From Sphingomonas bacterium (lineage in GTDB: Bacteria; Pseudomonadota; Alphaproteobacteria; Sphingomonadales; Sphingomonadaceae): a stretch of 32,560 bases of DNA. The notes under the pieces are model-generated. The model saw only the letters and a program-made list of their open reading frames with translations, was not told the DNA's origin and made no database searches. The stretch is from the NCBI GenBank assembly GCA_028289965.1, contig JAQGKS010000228.1, forward strand, positions 1-32,560, in the 5' to 3' direction. Within the stretch, counting starts at the first letter, position 1. Each line of letters begins with the position of its first letter. A program made the position numbers and the translations under genes. Below, in pieces: positions 18,186 to 26,030 of this stretch.

Positions 18186-19772
18186 ATGGCAAACGTGTTG
18201 AACGATCCCAACGCGCTGCGCAGTCGCGGCCGGGCGGCGCTGCAACGCGGCGACTGGGCGGAGACGCGAAGAATCGCCACCTCGCTGGCCAGCAACGGCG
18301 ACGCGGCGGAGGCGCTGTTCCTGGCCGGCATGGCCGACGCGGAGAGCGGCCGCGTCAGCGCCGGCCTCGAGGCGCTCGGCAAGGCCGCCGCGCTGCGGCC
18401 CAGCGCGGAATATACCGCGCAACTCGCCCGCTTTTCGATCCAGGCGCGGCGTGATGGCGCGGCGCGCGCGGCCGCCGAACGCGCCGAAATGCTCAAGCCA
18501 GAGGATGCGCTCACCTATGATACGATCGGCTGCGTCTATGCGCGGCTCGGCGACCATGCTGCGGCCGCGCGGATGTTCCAGCAGGCGGTGGCGCGCAATC
18601 CCGACAATGGCGAATATTGCTACAATCTCGGTGCGGCCCTGGGCTTCGTCGGGCGCAGCGAGGAGGCGGAGCGCGTCTTCGAGGCGCGGCTGGCGGCCGA
18701 TGCCGGCAATGGCCGCGTGCACTATGCGCTGTCCGGCCTGCGACGGCAGACCCCGGAGCATAATCATGTCGCCCGGCTCGAAGCGGCGCTCACCGCCGCT
18801 CATGGGGCGGATGACCGGCTGCGCATCCGCTATGCGCTTGCCAAGGAGCATGAGGATCTCGGCCAGGCAGCGCCCGCCTTCGCCCATCTGCACGCGGCGA
18901 ACGAGCAGAGGCGGGGCGCCATTGGCTATAGGTTCGAGCAGGATCGGGCGATCTTCGATGCACTGGAGCATGTGTTCGGTGCGGGCGATCCGCTGATCGG
19001 AGGCGGCATCGACGAAGCGGCGCCGATCTTCGTGGTCGGCATGCCGCGGACCGGCACGACGCTGGTCGACCGCATCCTTTCCTCCCACCCCGACGTGCAG
19101 TCGGCGGGCGAGCTGCAGGCCATGCCGCTGGCGGTGAAACTGGTCGCGGAGACCCGCACGCGAACGATCGTCGATCCGGACACGATCGCCGCCACCCGCG
19201 GGCGTGACGCGGGCGAAATCGGTCGGCTGTATCTGGCCCGCGCCCGCGAGCATCTGCAGGAGGCCAAGCCGCGCTTCCTCGACAAGCTGCCCGCGAATTT
19301 CCTCTATGTCGGCTATATTGCGCAGGCGCTGCCCAACGCGCGGATCGTCTGCCTGCGCCGCAATCCGATGGATACGGTGTGGAGCAACTACAAGCATCTG
19401 TTCGCGAGCAACTCTCCTTATTATCATTATTCCTACGGCCTTGAAGACACGGCCAATTACTATCTGCGCTTCGATCGGCTGATGCGCTTCTGGAGCAGGC
19501 TGCTGCCGGGCCGGGTGCTGGAAATCGGCTATGAGGCCATGATCGACGATCAGGAGCGGGAGACGCGTCGGCTGCTGGACCATTGCGGCCTGTCCTGGTC
19601 GGACGCCTGCCTCGATTTCCATCGCAACAGTGCCGCGGTCGCCACGCCGAGTGCGGCGCAGGTGCGGCGGCCGATCAACCGGGATGCAGTTGGCCGCTGG
19701 ACCGCTCATGCCGAAGCGCTCGGGCCCGTGCGCGCGATGTTCGAACGCGCCGGCATCCTTCCCGAGACCTGA
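18186..19772 (+). CDS. TPR-repeat sulfotransferase family protein
   Basis: The 528-residue protein has tetratricopeptide repeats over roughly residues 5-250 (for example DTIGCVYARLGDHAAAARMFQQAVARNP and the following YCYNLGAALGFVGRSEEAERVF). A sulfotransferase domain follows, with the 5'-phosphosulfate loop as MPRTGTT at residues 286-292 and the 3'-phosphate element LRRNPMDTVWSNYKH. Family members move a sulfonate group from PAPS to an acceptor; the acceptor here is unknown. It starts 4 bp after the response regulator stop, so it is in the same operon as the two-component system. It is convergent with a TonB-dependent receptor; TPR-sulfotransferases beside TonB receptors are common in sphingomonads and Caulobacter relatives, but why is not established. 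Confidence 0.9.
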   Translation: MANVLNDPNALRSRGRAALQRGDWAETRRIATSLASNGDAAEALFLAGMADAESGRVSAGLEALGKAAALRPSAEYTAQLARFSIQARRDGAARAAAERAEMLKPEDALTYDTIGCVYARLGDHAAAARMFQQAVARNPDNGEYCYNLGAALGFVGRSEEAERVFEARLAADAGNGRVHYALSGLRRQTPEHNHVARLEAALTAAHGADDRLRIRYALAKEHEDLGQAAPAFAHLHAANEQRRGAIGYRFEQDRAIFDALEHVFGAGDPLIGGGIDEAAPIFVVGMPRTGTTLVDRILSSHPDVQSAGELQAMPLAVKLVAETRTRTIVDPDTIAATRGRDAGEIGRLYLARAREHLQEAKPRFLDKLPANFLYVGYIAQALPNARIVCLRRNPMDTVWSNYKHLFASNSPYYHYSYGLEDTANYYLRFDRLMRFWSRLLPGRVLEIGYEAMIDDQERETRRLLDHCGLSWSDACLDFHRNSAAVATPSAAQVRRPINRDAVGRWTAHAEALGPVRAMFERAGILPET

Positions 19773-19804
19773 CGGCCTTCGCAAAGCAAGATTTCGCAAA
19801 GCAA

Positions 19805-19835
19805 GAAAAAAGGGTCGCCTCTCGCGAGGCGACCC
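19805..19835 (-). terminator. Intrinsic terminator of the TonB receptor gene
   Basis: A perfect 10-bp stem, GGGTCGCCTC/GAGGCGACCC (19812-19821 with 19826-19835) and a 4-nt loop, is followed on the minus strand by a run of six T (19811-19806). It lies 24 bp past the receptor stop and is a textbook Rho-independent terminator for the minus strand. Confidence 0.9.
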
Positions 19836-19858
19836 AGGTCTTTCGCTCGCAGGAGGAA

Positions 19859-22333
19859 CTAGAAGCGGAACCGGCCCTCCACGCCGAGGGTCCGCGGATT
19901 CAGGACAGCGCGGTTATAGTAGCGCACCGCGATCCCATCATTGACCCCGATCCGCGACCGATCGTTGCCGATCGACGTGACCGCATATTTGTCGAAGATG
20001 TTGTTCGCCCAAAGGCTGAGGTCGAAGCGTTCAGTGCTGTAGGTGACCGACGCACGGTGCGTCATATAGTCTGGAATCAACTCGCCGAACGTCCGGGTGC
20101 CGCCCAGGCGGGAGACGATGCTGCCGCGGTAGACGGCGGTCCAGTTGGTGATCAGTTCGCCCGATGCCAGCGCATAGGTGTAGGTGGTGCCAAGGCTGGC
20201 CGCATGCCTGGCCGAACCGGGCAGGCGATCGCCCGACAAAGCGTCCAGCTGCAGGAACTTCGGCCGCACATCATAGTCTCCGGGCACTCGGCGCACCGTG
20301 ATGAGACCCGGGACGGCGGAGGTGAGCTCCGCATCGGTGTAGGAATAGGTGCCATTGATCACCAGCTCCGGCACCGGCCGCGCGTTGACCGAGGCCTCGA
20401 AGCCCTTCGAACGCGCGGTGCCGCCGTTCACCGTGATGCCGGTTGCACCGTAGAGAGTGGCGGAGTCCACCTGGATGCCGTTCCACTTGATATGGAAGAT
20501 ATTGGCATTGATGGTGAGCTTGCGGTCGATCAGCTGGGCGCGCACGCCGAGCTCGATGTTCTTCGTCTTGTCAGGACCATATTGCTGCTCGTTCGGCAGA
20601 GCGCAGGCATTCTGCTGGCCAAGCGGGAGCGGATCGGGGCAGGGCGCGACACGGTTCGGACCGCCCAGGCGATAACCCTTGCTGTAGGTGGCATAAACCA
20701 TGAAGTCGCGCGACATCTTGTAGGAGGTGTTGAGCTTCCACACGAACCCGTCCTGCCCGCCCTTGCCGCCAGCCGGCCTGATCGACGGATCGAACGGGCT
20801 GATCGGATCCCCGAGCAGCGGCAGCACAAGCGCGCCCTGGATCTCGGAGGTGTAGTCGAAGTAGCGAAGGCCGCCGGTGACCTGGAAGGCATCCGTCACG
20901 TTGAAGGTCGCTTCGCCGAATACCGCTTTCTCGACGATCTTGCTCTTGATGAAGCTGACATATTCCAGATCGTCGGGATTTCCGGTAACGCCGAAGACGT
21001 TGGAGAGCCCCGGCGTGCTTTCGAAGTAGAACTGATCGCGCTTCTGTTCGTTGTAGAAGCCGCCCAGCACCCAGTTGAGCGGCCCGCCGTGACGTGAGAC
21101 GAGGCGGACTTCCTGGTTGACCTGAGTGCGCTTGTCGCGCGTCTCGGAAAAGCCGGAGAAGGACGGGAAAGCCTCATAGTCATAGTCGAGGTCGAGCAGA
21201 AGGTCCGTCACGTCGAACTGACTGCGGCTGAGCACGTCCGTGTAGGCCGTCGTGGAAACCAGATCGGCGAAGTCCCACAGGTTCGCGTTGAGCTCGAAGC
21301 TCACGAGGTGGGCGCGGCGCTTCGCGGGCTCGAGATAGCGCGACGCGATCTCGTAGCGGCCGGTGCCGAGCACGCCCGCGCTGTTCGATTGACGCCCGTC
21401 GGTCTTGGTCTGCTGGTAGCCGTAGGTGACGATCGCCTTCACGTCGGGATTGAGCTGCAGCAGCAACTGGTTGCGCGACGTGATCGTCTTTTCGAAGTTG
21501 ATGTCCTTCTGCCTGCGCAGGTTCGCGTCGTAAGCGGCATCGGTGAAGTTGCCGTCAGCACCGCCAGGCTGCGGGATCGACACGCCCGGCTGCTGGATCA
21601 GAAGCGGGGAGTCGATGAAGCCAGGATCGAAATAATAGCCGAAGGTGCTGCGCAGGGCGATGTGATCGGTAACCAGTGGAATATTGATGACGCCGTCGAC
21701 CTGGGTTCCGACGTCATTGCTGTGATCCTTGATGTAGACGCGGCCATGCACTTCGGCCTGGTAATCGTCGGCATCGGGGCGCTTGGGAATGTAGCGGATG
21801 GCGCCGGCGAGCGTACCGAGGCCATAGAGCGTGCCTTGCGGTCCGAGCAGGGTTTCCACGCGAGCGATGTCGAGCAGCTTGAAATCGTAGTAAAGCGGGA
21901 CTTCGCCCAGATAGATGCCGAGCGCATCGTCATAGCCGGCACCCAGATCGTCGGAGTCGCTGGCGTTGAGGCCGCGCAGGACCACCGTCCCGGTCGAGCG
22001 GGGACCGGTGTCGGAAACGGTAATGCCCGGCGTGAAATCCGCGATGTCCCGGATGTCGTCGACACGCTGCTGGGCGAGCATATCGCCGGACATCGCGCTG
22101 ATGTTGATCGGCACGTCCTGCAGGCTCGCCGCGCGGCGGGTCGCGGTCACGACGATCTCGCCGCTGTCGGCACCGGCCGCCGCCGCGGCGCTGGTCGGAG
22201 CCTGCGCCGTTTCGATCGGCGCTGCCGGGGCCGTTGCGTCCGCCGGCTGCGCCAGTGCGGGTGCGGTCGCGAGCGCGCCGGTCAGGAAAGTTGCGGAGAG
22301 AAGAGTAAGTCGTCGTCTGCAGGTGCTGTGCAA
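19859..22333 (-). CDS. TonB-dependent outer-membrane receptor
   Basis: With the TTG start at 22333 the product is 824 residues: a signal peptide (Arg-rich start, then LTLLSATFLTGALATAPALAQ), an Ala/Pro-rich linker, and a TonB box-like EIVVTATRR. A plug domain follows (DVPINISAMSGDMLAQQ, then VVLRGLNASDSDD and RVETLLGPQGTLYG), then a 22-strand-type barrel ending in the aromatic VEGRFRF. It imports a bulky or scarce compound across the outer membrane using TonB energy. The TTG is chosen because GGGGGA lies 7-12 bp upstream and the signal peptide begins there; the frame's only earlier ATG would add 47 residues of unlikely sequence, and no other Met precedes the plug. It is downstream of two MBL-fold genes on the same strand, 338 bp away, with its own upstream region. 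Confidence 0.93.
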   Translation of the reverse strand: MHSTCRRRLTLLSATFLTGALATAPALAQPADATAPAAPIETAQAPTSAAAAAGADSGEIVVTATRRAASLQDVPINISAMSGDMLAQQRVDDIRDIADFTPGITVSDTGPRSTGTVVLRGLNASDSDDLGAGYDDALGIYLGEVPLYYDFKLLDIARVETLLGPQGTLYGLGTLAGAIRYIPKRPDADDYQAEVHGRVYIKDHSNDVGTQVDGVINIPLVTDHIALRSTFGYYFDPGFIDSPLLIQQPGVSIPQPGGADGNFTDAAYDANLRRQKDINFEKTITSRNQLLLQLNPDVKAIVTYGYQQTKTDGRQSNSAGVLGTGRYEIASRYLEPAKRRAHLVSFELNANLWDFADLVSTTAYTDVLSRSQFDVTDLLLDLDYDYEAFPSFSGFSETRDKRTQVNQEVRLVSRHGGPLNWVLGGFYNEQKRDQFYFESTPGLSNVFGVTGNPDDLEYVSFIKSKIVEKAVFGEATFNVTDAFQVTGGLRYFDYTSEIQGALVLPLLGDPISPFDPSIRPAGGKGGQDGFVWKLNTSYKMSRDFMVYATYSKGYRLGGPNRVAPCPDPLPLGQQNACALPNEQQYGPDKTKNIELGVRAQLIDRKLTINANIFHIKWNGIQVDSATLYGATGITVNGGTARSKGFEASVNARPVPELVINGTYSYTDAELTSAVPGLITVRRVPGDYDVRPKFLQLDALSGDRLPGSARHAASLGTTYTYALASGELITNWTAVYRGSIVSRLGGTRTFGELIPDYMTHRASVTYSTERFDLSLWANNIFDKYAVTSIGNDRSRIGVNDGIAVRYYNRAVLNPRTLGVEGRFRF

Positions 22334-22480
22334 CTGATGTCCCCCAAAGCGCGTTCGTTTGTCTGTGGCTTCACGAGCATCTCTCCAGCGGGGGCAGTGC
22401 CGTTTTTCGCTGCCTCGGGATGGTCCCCTTTTTCCCGCTATCGTGACGCTATGGAGCCCGGCGGCGAGAACCAATGGGGC

Positions 22481-22498
22481 GTTTGACGTAGCCGGGAA
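22481..22498. promoter_or_regulatory. Copy B of the shared motif GTTTGACGTAGCCGG
   Basis: GTTTGACGTAGCCGGGAA lies 148 bp upstream of the TonB receptor start. It repeats 13633-13649 with one inserted G. A CCAATGG just before it loosely matches CCATGCG before copy A. Candidate operator; no direct evidence. Confidence 0.4.
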
Positions 22499-22514
22499 TC
22501 TTATGCATCCAACT

Positions 22515-22530
22515 GAGAATAAACGAGAAT
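22515..22530. promoter_or_regulatory. Tandem GAGAAT repeats, 10 bp apart
   Basis: GAGAAT occurs at 22515-22520 and 22525-22530, exactly one helical turn apart, upstream of the TonB receptor. This is a spacing often used by response regulators. Pattern only. Confidence 0.25.
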
Positions 22531-22635
22531 CCTAAATGGCAAGGTCGCGCCAGCCGTCTCCGGAATCAGCCGATGTCCCGGTCCAATGAGGTCGAAATGC
22601 GTGCCCGTGAGCGACGTTCCGGCACGGGCGGCGAG

Positions 22636-22669
22636 GAGGAGGAGGGCGACACTTCGCCGCCGTCCTCCT
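22636..22669 (-). terminator. GC-rich hairpin after the exported MBL gene
   Basis: On the minus strand, AGGAGGA with a following GGCGA pairs with TCGCC and TCCTCCT around a short loop, a few bases past the stop at 22672. There is no T-run, so it may only stabilise the 3' end. Confidence 0.3.
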
Positions 22670-22671
22670 GC

Positions 22672-23673
22672 CTAGCTGTAGCGGTAGGGATTCTTGTCGA
22701 TCGTGGTGGTTCCGCGGGTCTGGTTGCAGAGGAATACCTTGCCCGTGAAGTAGATGCCCGGCTCCTTGACGGTCTTGGCGACCTCGAACGCATGGCGAAG
22801 ATCGGCGACGGACATCTGCACGGGTGCCTCGTCAGGCTGGTAGGTCATGCCATAGGGATAATCCTCACCCTTCGTGCTGATCTCGACATGGCAGCCCATG
22901 ACGTGGGTGACCGGGTTGCGGTCGCAGAAGTCGATCAGCCGCTGCATGCTGGCGAACCAGATGTCCCAGAAGCTGATGTAGCAGCGCCCCGCGTAGAACA
23001 TGTCGCCGGTGAACAGGATCTGGGTGTAGCTGTCATAATAGGTGAATTCCGAAACGACATGACCCGGCGATCCCCAGACAAGAATGTCGCGACCGCCGAG
23101 GTCGACCGTCACCACTTCTTCCGGAAACCGGGTCATGCCCCAGAAACCCACCATCTCGTCATGGGTGAGGCCCATGTAGCGGGTGTTCGGCCGGTCGGCG
23201 AACTGGTTGACTGCGGCATAATGGTCGGCATGGAGATGGCTGAACGCCACCAGCAACTCCAGCTCTTCCGGACGACGGCCATGGCGTGCGCACCATTGGG
23301 CAATGCATGCCTCGACGGCACCACGCAGATCCCAGTCGTTCCGCAGGGTAACGAAACCCTCGTCGAGAAGCAGCACGCGATCATTGCCGAAATAGAGCGG
23401 CGCGAACGGCGCTTCGTAGCTGTACGACTTGTTCTGGCGCAGGATTGCGGTGTGCGGATTGTACCAGTGGACCTGGACTGGCGGATCCTTGTCGTCCATC
23501 GCGGACGGGAAGCCGCAGATCCATTTGGTAGGGAAACTGCCCGTGGCTGGCAGGTTGCTCTTGAAATCGATGCGGCGCCCGGTCGCGGCCTCTGCAGCCT
23601 CGGTGAGCAGCGCTCCGGCGACGGGTAGCACCGCGGCGGCGGTGGGAAGGGCGAGGAAGGTTCTGCGATCCAA
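22672..23673 (-). CDS. Exported metallo-beta-lactamase-fold hydrolase (complete metal site)
   Basis: The 333-residue protein begins MDRRTFLALP, a twin-arginine-like signal, followed by a hydrophobic stretch and an AEAA cleavage region (about residue 29). The MBL fold carries all metal motifs: HLHADH (SHLHADHYAA), the His in GSPGHVVSEF, the Asp in TGDMF and the His in MGCHVEIS. It should bind one or two metal ions and hydrolyse an unknown bond, probably in the periplasm. The start is TTG at 23673 with GGAG 7 bp upstream; the Tat motif begins right there. It follows the degenerate paralogue by 18 bp in one operon. Shared segments (Q-N near residue 80, EAPF, LLFGN/LYFGN, HVE) show the two are related. 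The substrate is not known. Confidence 0.88.
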   Translation of the reverse strand: MDRRTFLALPTAAAVLPVAGALLTEAAEAATGRRIDFKSNLPATGSFPTKWICGFPSAMDDKDPPVQVHWYNPHTAILRQNKSYSYEAPFAPLYFGNDRVLLLDEGFVTLRNDWDLRGAVEACIAQWCARHGRRPEELELLVAFSHLHADHYAAVNQFADRPNTRYMGLTHDEMVGFWGMTRFPEEVVTVDLGGRDILVWGSPGHVVSEFTYYDSYTQILFTGDMFYAGRCYISFWDIWFASMQRLIDFCDRNPVTHVMGCHVEISTKGEDYPYGMTYQPDEAPVQMSVADLRHAFEVAKTVKEPGIYFTGKVFLCNQTRGTTTIDKNPYRYS

Positions 23674-23690
23674 GGGAAATCTCCGCGGGC

Positions 23691-24779
23691 TCAGAAGGGG
23701 CGGGGCGGGGTGATGTTTGGCACCCCCTGGGGCCAGACGTCGGTCTTCTGATCGGGGCTCACCCCGTTGAGCAGGATGAAGTCCGGACGGATCAGTACCA
23801 TGTCGCTGCCCCGCACCTCGCGGGCGTAGGTCAGCGCCTCGTCGATCAGCGCCGGCTCCATCTGTAGCACGCGCTCATAGGGCTTGTAGTTGGCGAAACG
23901 CGGATAGGACTTGCCGGGCACGAACTGCATCTCGACGTGGCCGCCCATTACCCATTTGACGGGATGCGCCTGCTTCCAGTGTGCGAGCCGATCGAGCGAG
24001 GCGACATAGTCGCGGTCGTTGCCGATGTTGATCTTGCCTGGAAACAGGAGATCGCCGGTCAGCAGGAAGCGGGTGTAGCGATCGTAGAAGCTGATCCCGT
24101 CTCTGTGCGTGCCAGGCGTGGCGATCACGTCGACGATGCGATCGCCGAGATCGATGGTGGAGGTCGTGTCCGGCCAAGCGGCATCGAGCCGGTGGAAGCG
24201 CTTCATGGCGGCCAGCGGCAGCGGCGCGATGCGGGTCTCCGCGCGGCCGGCAAACTGTCCGACGCCCTGGTTCTGCGCGACATCCTCGCCCGACGTGTGG
24301 ACGATGATAAGCGGGATCGAGCGCCGCCCGCGCATCTGGCACCAGCGCGCGATCACCGCGTCGACGGTCGCGCGGAGCGGATACCATTGCGACTGCGCGG
24401 TCGCGCCCGTGTCGATCAGCAATACGCCGCTATTGCCGAACAGAAGGTAGGTGAACGGTGCCTCCCAGTGGACGCACATATTCTGGCGCATGACGAACGT
24501 GTCTTCATTGTACTGGACCACCTGGACCCTCGGGTCGCGGTTCTTCGCGGCCACGTTGGAGCCATAGGTCCAGCGAAAGGCGAGGTTACCGGGAGCGGGC
24601 CCGTCGCAGCCGTAATCGTGGCGCACAGGTCCGCTGCGCCGCAGCAGGACGGCGCTGTCCGTGTTGCGGGCGCCGGGCGGATTAAAGCCTTCAGCGGGAC
24701 TGCCATTCGGGTGAGCAGCACCGGTCGCCCCGGGCTGATGTGCCGACATCGTCGGCGTCCTGAGCGGCGGCTGCGCCAT
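23691..24779 (-). CDS. Metallo-beta-lactamase-fold protein with degenerate metal motif
   Basis: From the ATG at 24779 the product is 362 residues with no signal peptide and a Pro/Gly-rich N-terminus. It aligns with the neighbouring MBL protein: MRQNMCVHWEAPFTYLLFGN, then LLIDTGA, WCQMRGRR, TPGTHRDG, TGDLLFPG and GGHVEM. However the main HxHxDH motif reads HTSGED, so three of its metal ligands are missing, while the later His, Asp and His remain. It is therefore unlikely to be a classical metallo-hydrolase and may be a binding, regulatory or altered-chemistry partner. The ATG at 24779 has AAGGAA 6 bp upstream; a frame extension to 24941 would overlap the divergent ABC gene and is rejected. First gene of the two-gene MBL operon. 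Confidence 0.8.
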   Translation of the reverse strand: MAQPPLRTPTMSAHQPGATGAAHPNGSPAEGFNPPGARNTDSAVLLRRSGPVRHDYGCDGPAPGNLAFRWTYGSNVAAKNRDPRVQVVQYNEDTFVMRQNMCVHWEAPFTYLLFGNSGVLLIDTGATAQSQWYPLRATVDAVIARWCQMRGRRSIPLIIVHTSGEDVAQNQGVGQFAGRAETRIAPLPLAAMKRFHRLDAAWPDTTSTIDLGDRIVDVIATPGTHRDGISFYDRYTRFLLTGDLLFPGKINIGNDRDYVASLDRLAHWKQAHPVKWVMGGHVEMQFVPGKSYPRFANYKPYERVLQMEPALIDEALTYAREVRGSDMVLIRPDFILLNGVSPDQKTDVWPQGVPNITPPRPF

Positions 24780-24870
24780 GATATTCCTTGCTATTCGCCT
24801 GACCAACACGGGTGCGCCGGCCGCGCGAGAGGCGCACGCCGGCGGTTCGGCGGCAAGGTGGTCAAATGGC

Positions 24871-24898
24871 GTATTACACTTTCGCCCCCCGGTAATAT
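24871..24898. promoter_or_regulatory. Candidate NikR-type operator between the divergent operons
   Basis: GTATTAC (24871-24877) and GTAATAT (24892-24898) form a dyad with a 14-bp gap, one mismatch in seven. Published NikR operators have this form (GTATGA-N16-TCATAC in enterics; GTGTTAC-N13/14-GTAACAC in Geobacter). It lies 33 bp before the ABC operon and 92 bp before the MBL operon. The right half TAATAT and the complement of the left half TAATAC also look like -10 boxes, so binding would block transcription both ways. The likely binder is the NikR-like protein encoded in the ABC operon. Confidence 0.55.
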
Positions 24899-24931
24899 TC
24901 CTGCTGCAGCACGGCATTAGGAAGCGAACAT

Positions 24932-26020
24932 ATGCTCGCATGGATTAGCAGACTTCGTGTGACGACTGCCATGGCGACGGCGCTCGCTCTGGCCTCCTGC
25001 AGCGGCGGCGACGCCCCGGACGGGGCGCAGGCGCGAACCGAATTCTCGATCGGCTGGTCGATCTATGCCGGCTGGATGCCGTGGCCCTACGCCCAGCAGA
25101 GCGGCATCGTGAAGAAATGGGCCGACAAATACGGCCTCAAGATAAACATCGTGCAGATCAACGACTACGTCGAATCGGTCAACCAGTATACCGCCGGCAA
25201 GCTTGACGGTGTCACCGTCGCGAGCATGGATGCGCTCACTATCCCGGCCGCGGGCGGCAAGGATACGAGCGCGATTATCGTCGGTGATTATTCGAACGGC
25301 AACGACGGGGTGGTGCTGAAAGGCGGAGGCGGCCTGGCCGCGATCAAGGGCCGCACCGTCTACCTCGCCGAATTGTCCGTCTCGCATTATCTGCTGGCGC
25401 GCGGACTTGAGACTGCGAAGCTCTCGCTGACCGACGTGAAGACGGTCAACACCTCGGATGCCGACATCGTCGGCGCCTTCGCCAGCCCGTCGGCGACCGC
25501 AGCAGTGGCGTGGAACCCGCAACTGTCCGAGATCGCGACGGCGCCGAGTGCCAAGCTGGTGTTCAGCTCCGCCCAAATCCCGGGCGAGATCCTGGATCTG
25601 CTGGCGGTCGATACCGCAACGCTCGCCGCCAATCCCAATCTGGGCAAGGCGCTGGCCGGCATCTGGTACGAGACGATGGACGTCATGCTGCGCCAGGATG
25701 CCGAGGGCGCGAAGGCGCGCGCGGCGATGGCGAAGCTTGCCGGCACCACGCCGGAGACCTTCGAGGCGCAGCTGAAGACGACCTTCCTCTACGGAAAGCC
25801 GGCCGCCGCGGTGGCCGCGACGAAAGCCCCGGCACTGGTCGCCGCGATGATGCGGATGCGCGACTTCAGCTTCTCCAAGGGCCTGTTCGGGCCGGGCGCG
25901 CCTTCGGCAGACGCAGTCGGCATGGCGTTTCCAGGCGGTAAGACGCTCGGCAATGCGCAGAACGTGAAGCTGCGCTTCGACAATACCTACATGCAGCTTG
26001 CTGCGGACGGTAAGCTCTGA
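24932..26020 (+). CDS. ABC transporter substrate-binding lipoprotein, urea-carboxylase-associated type
   Basis: The 362-residue protein has a lipoprotein signal with lipobox LASC, Cys at residue 23, then a NMT1/TauA-like periplasmic binding domain (FSIGWSIYAGWMPWPYAQQSGIVKKWADKYGL, DALTIPAAGG, YLAELSVSHYLLARGL). It matches the group of binding proteins found in urea-carboxylase gene regions. It should capture a small nitrogen compound in the periplasm and hand it to the permease; guanidine or a relative is favoured by context. The ATG has AGGAAG 7 bp upstream. It is the first gene of a seven-gene, mostly overlapping operon and lies behind the candidate NikR-type operator. Confidence 0.9.
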   Translation: MLAWISRLRVTTAMATALALASCSGGDAPDGAQARTEFSIGWSIYAGWMPWPYAQQSGIVKKWADKYGLKINIVQINDYVESVNQYTAGKLDGVTVASMDALTIPAAGGKDTSAIIVGDYSNGNDGVVLKGGGGLAAIKGRTVYLAELSVSHYLLARGLETAKLSLTDVKTVNTSDADIVGAFASPSATAAVAWNPQLSEIATAPSAKLVFSSAQIPGEILDLLAVDTATLAANPNLGKALAGIWYETMDVMLRQDAEGAKARAAMAKLAGTTPETFEAQLKTTFLYGKPAAAVAATKAPALVAAMMRMRDFSFSKGLFGPGAPSADAVGMAFPGGKTLGNAQNVKLRFDNTYMQLAADGKL

Positions 26021-26030
26021 GTGCGCTGGC

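Noticed and set aside
24780-24931. Guanidine riboswitch (ykkC class I, II or III) before the ABC operon
   Set aside because: I searched by eye for the conserved ykkC and mini-ykkC (ACGR loop) features and saw none. The region instead holds a protein-type dyad. A covariance-model search would settle it.
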